Below, piece by piece: positions 1-7,448 of a stretch of DNA of 24,424 nucleotides. Every line of letters begins with the position of its first letter. The first letter of the stretch is position 1. A program made the position numbers and the translations under genes. The notes below the pieces were generated by a model. It saw only the letters and a program-made list of their open reading frames with translations. It did no database searches and was not told the DNA's origin. Source of the DNA: RBG-16-57-9 sp964529745 (GTDB taxonomy: Archaea > Thermoproteota > Bathyarchaeia > TCS64); assembly GCA_964529745.1 (NCBI GenBank), contig CAZGZR010000039.1, positions 1-24,424 of the forward strand, written 5' to 3'.

Positions 1-63
1 TCATAAGAAACGTGAAAGGGGTACTGGGAAAATAAGGAAAAACGGCTCAACCGCAGGAAAAAT

Positions 64-579
64 TCAAGCATAGTCAATCTTTTTCCACGGGTTTCTCGGG
101 ATGATGAAGGGCGTTTCATCTCTGTATATGATGTACTCTTGTCCAAACCTCTTGACCAGTTCGGGCTCCTCTATTCTCTTTATCCAGAGCGAGACGGCGG
201 CGACGAGTAAGGTTGACAGTATGAACGACGTGGTGAACGACCCATAGATTAGCCCCGCCCCCATCATGAACAGCCCGTACCCGAGGAGCATGGGGTTACG
301 GGTGTACCTGTATAGGCCCCCTGTGACCAGCTTGGAGGACTGGGAGTCCTCCGCGACGTCGCCCCAGGGCATCCCCGAGCCGAGGGAGTAGAGCTGCCAG
401 ATGGATGCGACGCTTAGGAGGAAGCCCGCGAGGAGCACGGGGACCCCGGCCAGGCGTATGGGCTGGAGCGTCGAGGGGAGAAGCATGTAGGGGTCGAGGC
501 TCTCGCCGACGTACAGCAGGATCTTGGGGATGACTAGCAGGAATAGGACGGCGGCTAGGGGTAGACGGAGCTTGTTCAT
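64..579 (-). CDS. ICMT/PEMT-like membrane methyltransferase
   Basis: A 171-residue integral membrane protein of the isoprenylcysteine carboxyl methyltransferase / phospholipid methyltransferase type. Hydrophobic segments lie at about residues 6-25, 39-62 and 96-130. The family signature is visible: a GGLYRYTRNPMLLGY stretch (about 87-101, with the R-NP element that takes part in SAM binding) and a later EEPELVKRFGQEYIIYRDETP-type tail at about 137-157. The family methylates lipid or prenyl-cysteine carboxyl groups at the membrane; the substrate here is unknown. It is a single gene transcribed away from the divergent-looking region at 580-697, where a minus-strand TATA-like GTTATATGC lies near 613-621. 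A second ICMT-like domain occurs at the C-terminus of the protein at 7655-8947. Family assignment is fairly sure, substrate is not. Confidence 0.75.
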   Translation of the reverse strand: MNKLRLPLAAVLFLLVIPKILLYVGESLDPYMLLPSTLQPIRLAGVPVLLAGFLLSVASIWQLYSLGSGMPWGDVAEDSQSSKLVTGGLYRYTRNPMLLGYGLFMMGAGLIYGSFTTSFILSTLLVAAVSLWIKRIEEPELVKRFGQEYIIYRDETPFIIPRNPWKKIDYA

Positions 580-697
580 CGAACGGACCCCCGTCTTTCT
601 TAGACGAAAACTAGTGCATATAACATCATTGACGAAGCGTTTGCAGAAACAAGAAAAGGGTTGGGCGTGGATCTTTGTTTAAATGAAGAAGAAAGTG

Positions 698-1210
698 TTA
701 TTGGGGTTTTGAGCCGTACTTCCCCCAGCTAGCTATGTCGTCCAGGCTCTTCCTCTCCTTGGGCCCGGGCGTCTCATCGGGCACCCCCACCGGCGTCAAC
801 GCGACCACCTTATACTTGTCCGGGATGCCCAGCAGGCCCCTGACGAGGTCCTCCCTGTTGGACTGCCCCATCCAGCACGTGCCGAGGCCTAGGTTCGTGG
901 CGGCCAGCACGATGTGCTCGAACGCTATCCCGTGGTCGTTGAGGCACCAGTTGGGGGACGCCTCCTGGTCCGCAAGCCCCACGATCATGACGGGGGCCTC
1001 CGCCGCCCACGGTGATTTAGCTAGCTTCTTGATGGCCTCCTTGTCCTCGACGACTATGAAGTGCCACGGCTCCCTGTTGGCTGCCGAGGGCGCTATCCGG
1101 GCGGCCTCGAGCATCTTCAGTATCTTCTCCTTGGGCACGGGCGTGTCCTTGTATCTGCGGATGCTTCTCCGCTTCTTTATGACTTCATCAAACTCTATTG
1201 CGATCTCCAC
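698..1210 (-). CDS. Nitroreductase family protein (FMN-dependent)
   Basis: A 170-residue protein with the usual length and signatures of the nitroreductase family, FMN-binding dimeric oxidoreductases that use NAD(P)H. Near the N-terminus KKRRSIRRYKDTPVP (about 12-26) is the flavin phosphate-binding start, followed by APSAANREPWHFIVVED (about 41-57). A central NLGLGTCWMGQ (about 106-116) and a C-terminal VVALTPVGVPDETPGPKERKSLD complete the fold. The start is GTG at 1210; a minus-strand TATA-like CTTTATATCG at about 1230-1239 places transcription start almost at that GTG, so the mRNA is probably leaderless. Substrate cannot be read from sequence. It ends about 120 bases before the ICMT-like gene and may be co-transcribed with it. 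Confidence 0.88.
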   Translation of the reverse strand: MEIAIEFDEVIKKRRSIRRYKDTPVPKEKILKMLEAARIAPSAANREPWHFIVVEDKEAIKKLAKSPWAAEAPVMIVGLADQEASPNWCLNDHGIAFEHIVLAATNLGLGTCWMGQSNREDLVRGLLGIPDKYKVVALTPVGVPDETPGPKERKSLDDIASWGKYGSKPQ

Positions 1211-1237
1211 TTTTAGACAATACGTGGGGCGATATAA

Positions 1238-1345
1238 AGGGAGGTTTTCACCGATAAGGGCAAGTACATGATGATCTGGAGGCTCGTGGACGGTTCTTTG
1301 AAGTGGGACACAGACGCCTGGAACAGCAGCCTACCGCCCATATAG
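1238..1345 (+). pseudogene. C-terminal remnant of a SnoaL/DUF4440-like protein
   Basis: An open stretch of 35 codons with no plausible start, opened by an in-frame TAA just upstream and closed by TAG. It reads REVFTDKGKYMMIWRLVDG followed by SLKWDTDAWNSSLPPI. The pattern 'D-x-GKYxxxW-xxxDGxxKxxxDxWNSS-P' is typical of the last two strands of SnoaL-like/DUF4440 (NTF2-fold) proteins. Only the tail survives; the missing N-terminal two thirds would have to lie under the nitroreductase gene, so this looks like a decayed fragment left by a rearrangement. It overlaps the promoter of the nitroreductase gene on the other strand. Confidence 0.5.
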
Positions 1346-1470
1346 GTTCACGATAAACCTTCACATGCTCCTTTTTTCCTTTAAACCATGCTCGCACGGC
1401 AGGGATCAAGTAGGATAAATCTTGGCTGATACAGGTTTTCTCGGGTTGAATAAATAGGTTAAGATCATGA

Positions 1471-2013
1471 TCAGCGATTCGTATGACTTTCCCATTCGTT
1501 AGCCAGTATCCCGAAGATCAACGAGTCCCGGTACTCTCCGTGGATGACCATGTTCTCCCTGAGCCTGCCTTCGAGGCGCATGCCCACCTTCTCCAGAACC
1601 CTGATGGAGGCGTGGTTATCCGGGTCACAGGAGGCGTAGACGCGGTGAACCTTCCGCTCGTCGAAGAGATAATCTACGAGTGCTTTCGCGGCCTCCGTCG
1701 CGTATCCATAGCCCCAGTACCCCCGGTTCAAGATGTACCCTATGCTGGCCTGTACGTCTGTGATGCCGTGCATCCCGCAGGCCCCGATGAGCCCGTCTTC
1801 GCTTTTGAGGACGATTCCCAGACCGTACTCGGTTCTTGGCTGTTCTTGCTGCCTTTTCAGGTTTCTTTCGATGAACTCTTGGGTCTCTTCCATGGTGTTC
1901 GGCCCAAAAGGCATGTATCTGACAGTCTCCGGGTCGCTCGCGTACTCGTGCACCGCCTGGAAATCGTCTCGCGTGAACTCCCTGAGTCTAAGCCTCTCGG
2001 TGAGTATCTCCAT
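1471..2013 (-). CDS. GNAT-family N-acetyltransferase (RimJ/RimL type)
   Basis: A GNAT acetyltransferase of about 180 residues, which moves an acetyl group from acetyl-CoA to an amine. The N-terminal MEILTERLRLREFTRDD is the standard start of the RimJ/RimL/SpeG-like group. The acetyl-CoA loop is seen as NRGYWGYGYATEAAKAL, followed by the conserved NHASIRVLEKVGMRLEGRLRE motif near the C-terminus. The open frame extends 15 codons further upstream (to 2058), but the family begins at MEILTERLRL and a GGACGGAGC sits just before that ATG, so 2013 is chosen. Acceptor (ribosomal protein, small amine or antibiotic) is not predictable. Confidence 0.88.
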   Translation of the reverse strand: MEILTERLRLREFTRDDFQAVHEYASDPETVRYMPFGPNTMEETQEFIERNLKRQQEQPRTEYGLGIVLKSEDGLIGACGMHGITDVQASIGYILNRGYWGYGYATEAAKALVDYLFDERKVHRVYASCDPDNHASIRVLEKVGMRLEGRLRENMVIHGEYRDSLIFGILANEWESHTNR

Positions 2014-2094
2014 GCTCCGTCCTTTCGAGTAATGTCTTTTATAATTTCCTAGAGACACGGAGAAAGATCAGACGCCCGATCAATGGACCGCGCA

Positions 2095-3111
2095 CTATTC
2101 ATCATCGAGGAACAGCCTGGCGACCGCTATGCCGCTCTCACCCGCCACCGCGTAGAGCAGATAGACGTCTCCGCCCTCGACGTAGATGGCCGGGTCCCTC
2201 AGCTGGTTCACGTGACCATAGGCGACGCTACGCACCGAGGGCTCCAGCGGCGCATCCGCGCCCTCCCAATCGGTCTCAGGGCGAAGCACCTCCACGGCAG
2301 TCGTCTCCCGCCAGCCCCTCCAGTCCCCGGACAGGTCGATGGTGCTCAGCTGGATGCGTTCAGGCGCGTGCCCCACCTGGGTCCAGAAAACGTAAAGCGT
2401 ATCACCCCTCTTCAGCACCGCGGCGTGCCGCATGTCGGGATTAAAAAGCAGCGGCCCCTCCTGGAACCCATTCAGCGGCTCATGTGAACGGTAGAGCCGC
2501 CCGGGCATGGCCAGCGCGTATGTGTAGCCGCGGTGCTTGAAGGCCCTCCAGTAGCTTCGGCCCAGCACCTCAGGCCCTGCAGTGTAGTGGACGCCGTCCC
2601 GCGACGTCGCCGCCCGGGTCACCTGGTTGCCGAACGACTCTAGGCCGTGGTAGTACATTATGAAGCGCCTGTTCTCGGCGTCGACGTGCACGTCGGGCGA
2701 CGCGATGTGCGGCCACGTCATCTCCTTGACGAGGTCGTGCCCCAGCCCTTCGAGGTTGAAGCCAGCAGCCTTGACGCGCGCCATGACGGCGTCGACCTGC
2801 TCCTGCGTGGCCTCTGGGGGCTCGACCCGGAAACGGGATTCCTCCAGCCTCAGGCTCCCCGGCGGGTGTATCGTCCAGGGGCCCAGGAGGCTGTCCGCGT
2901 AGGCGAGCCTGATGTAGCTTCCTTTGTGGTGGGCGAAGTAGAGGTAGTAGAGGCCCAGCCGGTCCTCCACCCAGTCCGGCACCCTGACGAGGGAAGGCCC
3001 CTGTATGTTCTCGCCGATGCTGGTGTGCGTAGCCTCGTCGATGATTGGGTGGTCGAGCAGCCTCTCGGCGGTGACGGTAACCATCTCTGAATCATATCGT
3101 GCAGGAGCCAT
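2095..3111 (-). CDS. Five-bladed beta-propeller protein, GH43/GH32-like
   Basis: A soluble protein of up to 338 residues built from repeated blade-like units: LVRVPDWVEDRLGLYYLYFAHH, SYIRLAYADSLLGPW, IASPDVHVDAENRRFIMYYHG, HAAVLKRGDTLYVFWTQVG and LRDPAIYVEGGDVYLLYAVAG. The pattern 'SPDVHVD..RRFIMYYHG' and 'LRDPAIYVEGG' resembles the blades of GH43/GH32/DUF1861-type five-bladed propellers, many of which are glycosidases. No signal peptide is seen, so it is probably cytoplasmic. The catalytic acids cannot be placed confidently, so enzymatic activity is inference. Start is ambiguous: ATG at 3111 or the second ATG at 3084 (MVTVTAERLL); neither has a clear Shine-Dalgarno. Confidence 0.65.
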   Translation of the reverse strand: MAPARYDSEMVTVTAERLLDHPIIDEATHTSIGENIQGPSLVRVPDWVEDRLGLYYLYFAHHKGSYIRLAYADSLLGPWTIHPPGSLRLEESRFRVEPPEATQEQVDAVMARVKAAGFNLEGLGHDLVKEMTWPHIASPDVHVDAENRRFIMYYHGLESFGNQVTRAATSRDGVHYTAGPEVLGRSYWRAFKHRGYTYALAMPGRLYRSHEPLNGFQEGPLLFNPDMRHAAVLKRGDTLYVFWTQVGHAPERIQLSTIDLSGDWRGWRETTAVEVLRPETDWEGADAPLEPSVRSVAYGHVNQLRDPAIYVEGGDVYLLYAVAGESGIAVARLFLDDE

Positions 3112-3229
3112 AAAACTGTCGCATACTGTTAATCGGGCGTCGGCCTGGGGTGAGGATAAACCCTCAACCTTGAACGAAACCCAGATTCCTTGATAACAAT
3201 TTGATAAAAAAGGAGGAGATGTGGTTGTT

Positions 3230-3505
3230 TTATTCGTAGTCCCAGACCATCACTGTCCTCGTCTTATTCAGGGGGGCTGCGTCTTGGTAGCTCGCATCCA
3301 TCAGCGCCTTCTCCCAGTCCGCAGCCGTCCCTTTAAGGACGAACACCATGGGTTCAGGGACGCCAAACGGTCCACCGTAGAGGACGAGTGATAGGTTGTT
3401 TTTCTTGCATACCCCTCTGAATGCCTCGAACATGGCTTTGATGCTGTCTGGTCCTTCTGGTTGTTTTTTAGGCCATCCGTATACTACAATGTATCCTATT
3501 GCCAT
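3230..3505 (-). CDS. Small conserved-looking protein, ferredoxin-like fold suspected
   Basis: A 91-residue soluble protein that I do not recognise as a named family. Its secondary-structure order can be guessed as strand (GYIVVYGW), helix (IKAMFEAFRGVCKKN), two strands (LSLVLYGG and PMVFVLKG), helix (ADWEKALMDAS), strand (TVMVWDY). This beta-alpha-beta-beta-alpha-beta order fits a small ferredoxin-like or dimeric alpha/beta-barrel protein. The start is supported by GAGATGGT just before the ATG and a TATA-like AAATTTATG on the minus strand at about 3532-3541. The reading frame has codon use like its neighbours. Function unknown. Confidence 0.7.
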   Translation of the reverse strand: MAIGYIVVYGWPKKQPEGPDSIKAMFEAFRGVCKKNNLSLVLYGGPFGVPEPMVFVLKGTAADWEKALMDASYQDAAPLNKTRTVMVWDYE

Positions 3506-3637
3506 TGTACCATCTCTGTGTTATGGGGTTTGCATAAATTTTGGATGTCAGCAAACCTAGAAATCAATGGACCCATGATTATTTATTTTTAACCTTACAA
3601 ATAAACGCAGGACGGTGATCTATTGTACCCGTCTTGC

Positions 3638-3652
3638 GGATTATTTTTAAGG
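3638..3652 (+). promoter_or_regulatory. TATA-like promoter of the SAM methyltransferase gene
   Basis: ATTATTTTTAAGG is an archaeal-type TATA element. It predicts transcription start near 3670-3675, leaving a leader of about 30 bases that contains the GGAAGGAGG ribosome site used by the downstream TTG start. Confidence 0.5.
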
Positions 3653-3700
3653 GACACTAAACTGAAGACGAGGTGATTGAAGCGGGAAGGAGGCTCAGAG

Positions 3701-4510
3701 TTGGCCACCGGAGACAAGGAGATAACGACCCGTGAATGGTACGACTTCGTGGGCAGCATGGCGGACGTCATCCCCGCCCTCCACCTCGGCGGCGGGGAGG
3801 CCACCAGGGAGCTCCTCGAGATGTGCTCCCCCACACCCGAGACCAGAGTCCTCGACATCGGCTGCGGCTCGGGTCACACCGCCTGTGAGGCAGCCAAGGC
3901 GTACGGCTCCAGGGTCACCGGCATCGACATATCCGAGGTAATGGTCGCCAAGGCGGAGCGGAAGGCGAAGAGGATGCGCCTGGGGGAGCTCGTCGAGTTC
4001 AGGGTCGCCGACGTCTTCAACCTCCCCTTCCCCGACGACAGCTACGACCTCGCCCTCTTCGAGTCCGTCATCACCACCCTCCCCGGGGACAAGCACGAGG
4101 CCCTCCGGGAGACCGTCCGGGTCACCCGGCCAGGCGGACTGGTGGCCGCGAACGAGTCCGTCGTCGCCTCCGCCCCAGATGATTTCCTCAGGCTGGCGGA
4201 GGAGCACCCCGCCACCTACGGCGTCTTCACCCCCGAGGGGCTCAGGGCGCTCCTCGAGGAGTCCGACCTAGACATCGTGGAGATGTCCGATGTGCGGAGC
4301 TCCGGGACACCGAGCATGACAGGCGAGCTCGGCGTGCTGGGGACCATCACCTTCATGGTGAAGAACTACTGGAGGATACTGTGGAAGCTCGTCAGCGATC
4401 CCCGGTACAGGAGGGCCGCCAGGGTGGACGACGGGCTGTCCAAGTACATAGGCGAGCACGGCGGCTATGTCCTCGTAGTGGGCCGCGTGCCCGAGAAAGC
4501 CCCGGAGTGA
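3701..4510 (+). CDS. Class I SAM-dependent methyltransferase
   Basis: A 269-residue methyltransferase with the Rossmann fold of class I enzymes. Motif I is VLDIGCGSGHT (about residues 52-62), the acidic strand-2 end is VTGIDIS, strand 4 is YDLALFESVITTLP, and GGLVAANESVV follows as motif VI. The C-terminal part (about 195-269) carries an amphipathic segment (FMVKNYWRILWKLVSD) often found in small-molecule or ubiquinone/menaquinone-type methyltransferases. A TTG at 3677 is also in frame, but the TTG at 3701 has a strong GGAAGGAGG (3685-3693) seven bases ahead and is preferred. Acceptor unknown. It is followed after 53 bases by the SLOG-like gene on the same strand. Confidence 0.88.
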   Translation: MATGDKEITTREWYDFVGSMADVIPALHLGGGEATRELLEMCSPTPETRVLDIGCGSGHTACEAAKAYGSRVTGIDISEVMVAKAERKAKRMRLGELVEFRVADVFNLPFPDDSYDLALFESVITTLPGDKHEALRETVRVTRPGGLVAANESVVASAPDDFLRLAEEHPATYGVFTPEGLRALLEESDLDIVEMSDVRSSGTPSMTGELGVLGTITFMVKNYWRILWKLVSDPRYRRAARVDDGLSKYIGEHGGYVLVVGRVPEKAPE

Positions 4511-4563
4511 CCACGGCTACTCTTTTCTTTCCATGAGGACTCCATTGATCGAGGGCGTCGAGG

Positions 4564-5043
4564 TTGTGTTCCGAACGAGAAAAGGTGCTCCTGATGGGCA
4601 GCAGCAAGTACGGTGAGGAGGAGCTGCCACCTGAGATCAAGGAGCGAATAGACGCGGCCATGGATAGAGGCGGCGCCTTCATCGTCGCCGAGGCCCGCGG
4701 CGCGTGCAGGCTCTTCCAGGACTACCTCGCCTCGAAGGGGTACAGGGAGGTGGTGGTTGGCCACGCCAGGAGCCTGAGGTACAACGCCGGGGGCTGGAGG
4801 GACCGCAGGTACGGCGACGACCTCAAGGAGCGGGAGCGGAACATGATCAGGGACTGCGACCGCGCCATAGTGATCTGGCAGGACGAGAGCGGCGTCATCG
4901 CCGAGAACCTGGAGTACCTGAAGAAGCTCGGGAAGCCCACGTTTCTCTACGAGTACGACAGCTCGGACGGATCGGTCCGGGCGGGGGAGCTTGACCCGAG
5001 GAGAGGCTACAGGAAGTTCTACCCTTACTGGAGGCGCCGTTGA
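4564..5043 (+). CDS. SLOG-like / Rossmann nucleotide-binding protein
   Basis: A 159-residue soluble protein. It opens with KVLLMGSSKYGEEELP (about 7-22), then GGAFIVAEARGACRLFQDYLASKGY (about 36-60), VVVGHARSLRYNAGGW, and a late RAIVIWQDESGVIAENLEYLKKLGKPTFLYEYD (about 101-134). This 'G-S-x-x-G ... A..G.. ... A-I-V-I-W ... G..EN..Y....GKP' order is that of SLOG/YAcAr or LOG-like Rossmannoid proteins that bind nucleotide-derived ligands. Some relatives act in defence or nucleotide signalling; nothing here proves that. Start is TTG at 4564 with GAGG nine bases ahead; an internal ATG (MGSSKYG) is less likely because it would cut the first strand. Probably co-transcribed with the methyltransferase upstream. 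Confidence 0.6.
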   Translation: MCSEREKVLLMGSSKYGEEELPPEIKERIDAAMDRGGAFIVAEARGACRLFQDYLASKGYREVVVGHARSLRYNAGGWRDRRYGDDLKERERNMIRDCDRAIVIWQDESGVIAENLEYLKKLGKPTFLYEYDSSDGSVRAGELDPRRGYRKFYPYWRRR

Positions 5044-5285
5044 GGGTGGAGCGGGAGAAGAGTCACTGGTTAGAGGACGGGGCCCCAAATCCTAGTGCTA
5101 GGGTCCAGCGTGAGCCGATTTGCGTCAGCTATAACCACTGCCCACATTAGAGCCAAGGATTAGCCCCTCGCACATGTAGTTACATGAGCGTGAAGCGCAC
5201 GCGGAACCTCCTTGCGTGTTGATGAACCCGGTATACTGTTTCTCGTTCGTGAAAGCTTAACAGAAAACCGGGTGGAGGAGCCTGC
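5044..5285. other. Intergenic region with three short hairpins and a promoter
   Basis: No gene is seen in these 242 bases. It holds CCTAGTGCTAGG (5091-5102), a perfect 14-base palindrome CATGTAGTTACATG (5173-5186) and GCGTGAAGCGCACGC (5189-5203, 5-bp stem). These could end the upstream transcript or act as operators. An AAGCTTAAC TATA-like box lies near 5253-5261, and GGTGGAGGAG just before 5286 is a good ribosome site for the membrane protein downstream. Confidence 0.4.
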
Positions 5286-5936
5286 ATGGGCAACGAGGTG
5301 GCGCCTAGGCGGGCGCGGTACCTGTTCTGGGTGATCCTCGGGGCCCTCTCCACCGTGGTGCCGGAGGTGACGGCGGGCTCCGACATCTACCCCTTCTTCA
5401 AGGTCATAGACTACCTGCTGGTCATCTCTCTGTACACCCTGCACAGCCTGGTGCTGTGGTACGTGGTGTGGAGGGGAGGCAGGCCGAGGCTGTATAACCT
5501 CTTCCCCGCCGGCGCCCTGTTCGGCCTCTACGAGGCGTACATGACCAAGGTAATCTGGGACCCGACGTGGGCGGCTGCCCCCCTTAGGGTGTTCGGGGTA
5601 GCGGTGGTGGAGACCCTTGTGCTGGTTCTGTTCTGGCACTCGTTCCTCGCGTTCATAGTTCCGCTTTTCATAGCCGAGACAGCCTTTACGTCTTCACGGG
5701 AGATCGCCGGCGGGCTCCCCGCCTGGGCAAGCGGGTGGCTGGCCCGGCTCCGGGGCGGGTACCTGTTCCTCGTCCTGCCTTTCGTCGGGGGGCTATTCCA
5801 GAGCGTAAACGTACACTCCCTTAGGGACGCGGGTTTCAGCGGGTTGACGAGCACCGCGGTCATCGTGGGCCTCGTCTATGTCTGGAGGAGGCTCTACGGG
5901 CGTCGGTATCCGCTTCGCGGCCTCTTACCCACGTGA
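5286..5936 (+). CDS. Multi-pass membrane protein of unknown function
   Basis: A 216-residue protein with about six hydrophobic segments (roughly 12-28, 40-62, 72-90, 101-133, 158-175, 185-203). A short positive N-terminus (APRRARY) precedes the first, and Arg-rich loops (RRLYGRRYPLR) end the protein, fitting an inside C-terminus. The central stretch FGLYEAYMTKVIWDPTW has charged and aromatic residues inside a membrane region, as in transporters or membrane enzymes, but no family is recognised. A GGTGGAGGAG lies before the ATG. The next gene starts 12 bases later, so the two are likely one operon. Confidence 0.72.
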   Translation: MGNEVAPRRARYLFWVILGALSTVVPEVTAGSDIYPFFKVIDYLLVISLYTLHSLVLWYVVWRGGRPRLYNLFPAGALFGLYEAYMTKVIWDPTWAAAPLRVFGVAVVETLVLVLFWHSFLAFIVPLFIAETAFTSSREIAGGLPAWASGWLARLRGGYLFLVLPFVGGLFQSVNVHSLRDAGFSGLTSTAVIVGLVYVWRRLYGRRYPLRGLLPT

Positions 5937-5948
5937 GGGGAGTTCAGG

Positions 5949-6296
5949 GTGCTGCTGGCGCTTCTGTTGCTGCTGTATGGTTTGATGGGCGTCTTCTGGA
6001 GGCCCGAGGCTCTCCCCGGGCTGGGGCCCCAGCTCGCCGTCTGGGCTCTATACCTCTTCTTTGGGGGTCTCCTGTATCTTGGTTTGAGGAAGTCGCGTTT
6101 CGATGAATCTGGGGGTCCGGTGGCTGGGCTGGACTTTTCCCTTGGCGGGATGTTGTTGTTCGGCGCAGTTTTTTCGCTTGGCTCGCTGCTTGGGGAGGCG
6201 ACGGGGCTGTCCTTAGTGGCGGTGTACGGGATCTGGATCGGGGGCATCGTCTTCGGGTTCTATGTTCTGGTGTACACGGTTCGATCCGTCTTCTAG
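5949..6296 (+). CDS. Small four-helix membrane protein
   Basis: A 115-residue hydrophobic protein starting with GTG, with a GGGGAG a few bases ahead. About four membrane segments are seen (roughly 1-18, 27-44, 58-80, 88-112). Few charged residues occur outside short loops. It follows the larger membrane protein at 5286-5936 by 12 bases and probably works with it. No family recognised; the two could also be halves of one ancestral protein, though both have their own start and ribosome site. Confidence 0.62.
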   Translation: MLLALLLLLYGLMGVFWRPEALPGLGPQLAVWALYLFFGGLLYLGLRKSRFDESGGPVAGLDFSLGGMLLFGAVFSLGSLLGEATGLSLVAVYGIWIGGIVFGFYVLVYTVRSVF

Positions 6297-6352
6297 AACT
6301 CTGCGATCATCGTCCGGTGTACGCCTTATCTCTTTCGTCCAGCCATGGTGGG

Positions 6353-6673
6353 TTACTCTATAAGCTTCAGCAGCTCCCTCATCCCGGCGGCGTAGTCACG
6401 GAACTCCCTGGCGCCCAGTGAGGTGATCTCGACCACCTTCAGGGGCCGCCAGTCCAGGACGTGCCTTGTCTTCACGTACCCGGCCTCGGCGAGCCTCCTC
6501 AGGTGGTGGTCCAGGTTACCCGGGGTCACCCCGAGGAGCCTCTGAAGCTCCGTGAACCCCGCCTTCTTGTGCAGGTAGAGGAGGAACATTATGGTGAACC
6601 TGTGCTGGGCTGAGAAGATCTCCCCTCGTTCGAGCACCTCCAGGGGATCAGCCAACCCAGCCTTCTCCTTCAC
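6353..6673 (-). CDS. ArsR/PadR-like winged-helix transcription regulator
   Basis: A 106-residue DNA-binding protein. The winged helix runs through FSAQHRFTIMFLLYLHKKAGFTELQRLLGVTPGNLDHHLRRLAEAGYVKTRHVLDWRPLKVVEITSLG, of which TPGNLDHHLRRLAEAGYV is the recognition helix and start of the wing. This is the common archaeal one-domain type with a LGVTPGNLDHHL core. The start is the GTG at 6673, which overlaps the TGA of the membrane-protein gene (GTGA) and has GGAGG four bases ahead; translation is therefore coupled to that gene. Such membrane-protein plus HTH pairs usually form a sensing unit. The duplicated CTCTGCG-type palindromes at 7343-7357 and 7385-7399 are candidate operators. Confidence 0.85.
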   Translation of the reverse strand: MKEKAGLADPLEVLERGEIFSAQHRFTIMFLLYLHKKAGFTELQRLLGVTPGNLDHHLRRLAEAGYVKTRHVLDWRPLKVVEITSLGAREFRDYAAGMRELLKLIE

Positions 6674-7296
6674 GCAGCCTCCAGCAGCCTGCCCGCGTTC
6701 ACCGTCGAGTACACGCCGCCGCACACGAAGCTCAATGCGTACACAGCGAGTACGGCCACCTCAACCTCGAGGAGGTCACCGTAAAGGAATACCGGCAGGC
6801 AGGCCACGACGTTGATGAACCCGATTATCAGCAGCTCCGGCCTCCTCATGTGGCCCGAGACGGACATTATCAGGTAGGTCACGAGGCTCGCCAGCCCGCC
6901 TGCCAGCGACCACCCCACCCCCGTGAATGGTTCGGGGACGTATCTCACGAGGAAGAAGGAGAAGAACCAGACGCAGAATATCAGCAGCATGAAGGGCAGG
7001 CTGTGCTTGTCCTCGGTCTTGGATACCTTCGAGAACAGGACGCGTGCGGAGGCGAACAGGTAGATCGTGGCGAATACCGCTACGCCCGTCAGCAGGGTCG
7101 TGGAGACTACGCGGAACGTGGTGGGGGTCATGTCGAGGAGCTTGGAGAAGCTGTCCGCCTTCAACACCATGAGGAACACCGAGGGCCCTACGAGGCCGTT
7201 GACTATCAAGGAGAGGCCCATGGCTCTCTGGTAGAGGTACTGTTCGTATCGCTCGACCGTCTTGATGGCCGCGCTGAATCTCTCCAGGTCCTCCAT
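6670..7296 (-). CDS. Six-helix membrane protein paired with the regulator
   Basis: A 208-residue membrane protein. After a charged N-terminal helix (FSAAIKTVERYEQYLYQRA) there are about six membrane segments, for example LSLIVNGLVGPSVFLMVL, TTLLTGVAVFATIYLFASA, LPFMLLIFCVWFFSFFLV, WSLAGGLASLVTYLIMSV, LIIGFINVVACLPVFLYG and VAVLAVYALSFVCGGVYS. No enzymatic motif is seen. Its stop overlaps the GTG of the winged-helix regulator, so they form a two-gene operon. A minus-strand TATA-like TTTTTTATATC lies at about 7323-7334, upstream of the ATG. Likely senses a membrane state or compound and signals with the regulator; this is inference. Confidence 0.72.
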   Translation of the reverse strand: MEDLERFSAAIKTVERYEQYLYQRAMGLSLIVNGLVGPSVFLMVLKADSFSKLLDMTPTTFRVVSTTLLTGVAVFATIYLFASARVLFSKVSKTEDKHSLPFMLLIFCVWFFSFFLVRYVPEPFTGVGWSLAGGLASLVTYLIMSVSGHMRRPELLIIGFINVVACLPVFLYGDLLEVEVAVLAVYALSFVCGGVYSTVNAGRLLEAA

Positions 7297-7342
7297 CTTC
7301 GATCAAATGTAGCTTCACCTGCAGATATAAAAAATGGTCAAA

Positions 7343-7357
7343 CTCTGCGAGACAGAG
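7343..7357. promoter_or_regulatory. Candidate operator copy 1 (CTCTGCG-AGA-CAGAG)
   Basis: CTCTGCGAGACAGAG has 5-bp inverted arms and shares the pattern CTCTGCG-NNN-CAGA with 7385-7399, exactly 42 bases away. It lies next to the minus-strand TATA box of the membrane protein/regulator operon. A binding site for the neighbouring ArsR-like protein is likely but unproven. Confidence 0.4.
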
Positions 7358-7384
7358 AAGCGACGCCACTTATAAGCGGCGGTG

Positions 7385-7399
7385 CTCTGCGGCGCAGAA
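7385..7399. promoter_or_regulatory. Candidate operator copy 2 (CTCTGCG-GCG-CAGAA)
   Basis: Second copy of the CTCTGCG-NNN-CAGA palindrome. It sits between two plus-strand TATA-like boxes (TTATAAGC at 7370-7377 and TTATAAAC at 7412-7419) that could drive the operon starting at 7449. The divergent arrangement suggests one regulator acting on both sides. Confidence 0.4.
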
Positions 7400-7448
7400 A
7401 ATGACCCCGCCTTATAAACGATGCCTGGCTCAACGGTCTCGAAAGAGT

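Noticed and set aside
4465..5160. Long minus-strand frames under the SLOG-like gene
   Set aside because: Shadow of GC-rich coding sequence: Pro/Val/Leu/Arg-biased, no domains, and the plus-strand protein has a clear Rossmann pattern.
5286..6296. The two adjacent membrane ORFs as one frameshifted gene
   Set aside because: Each has its own ribosome site and plausible start, the first ends with a normal positive tail, and no family is known that would span both.
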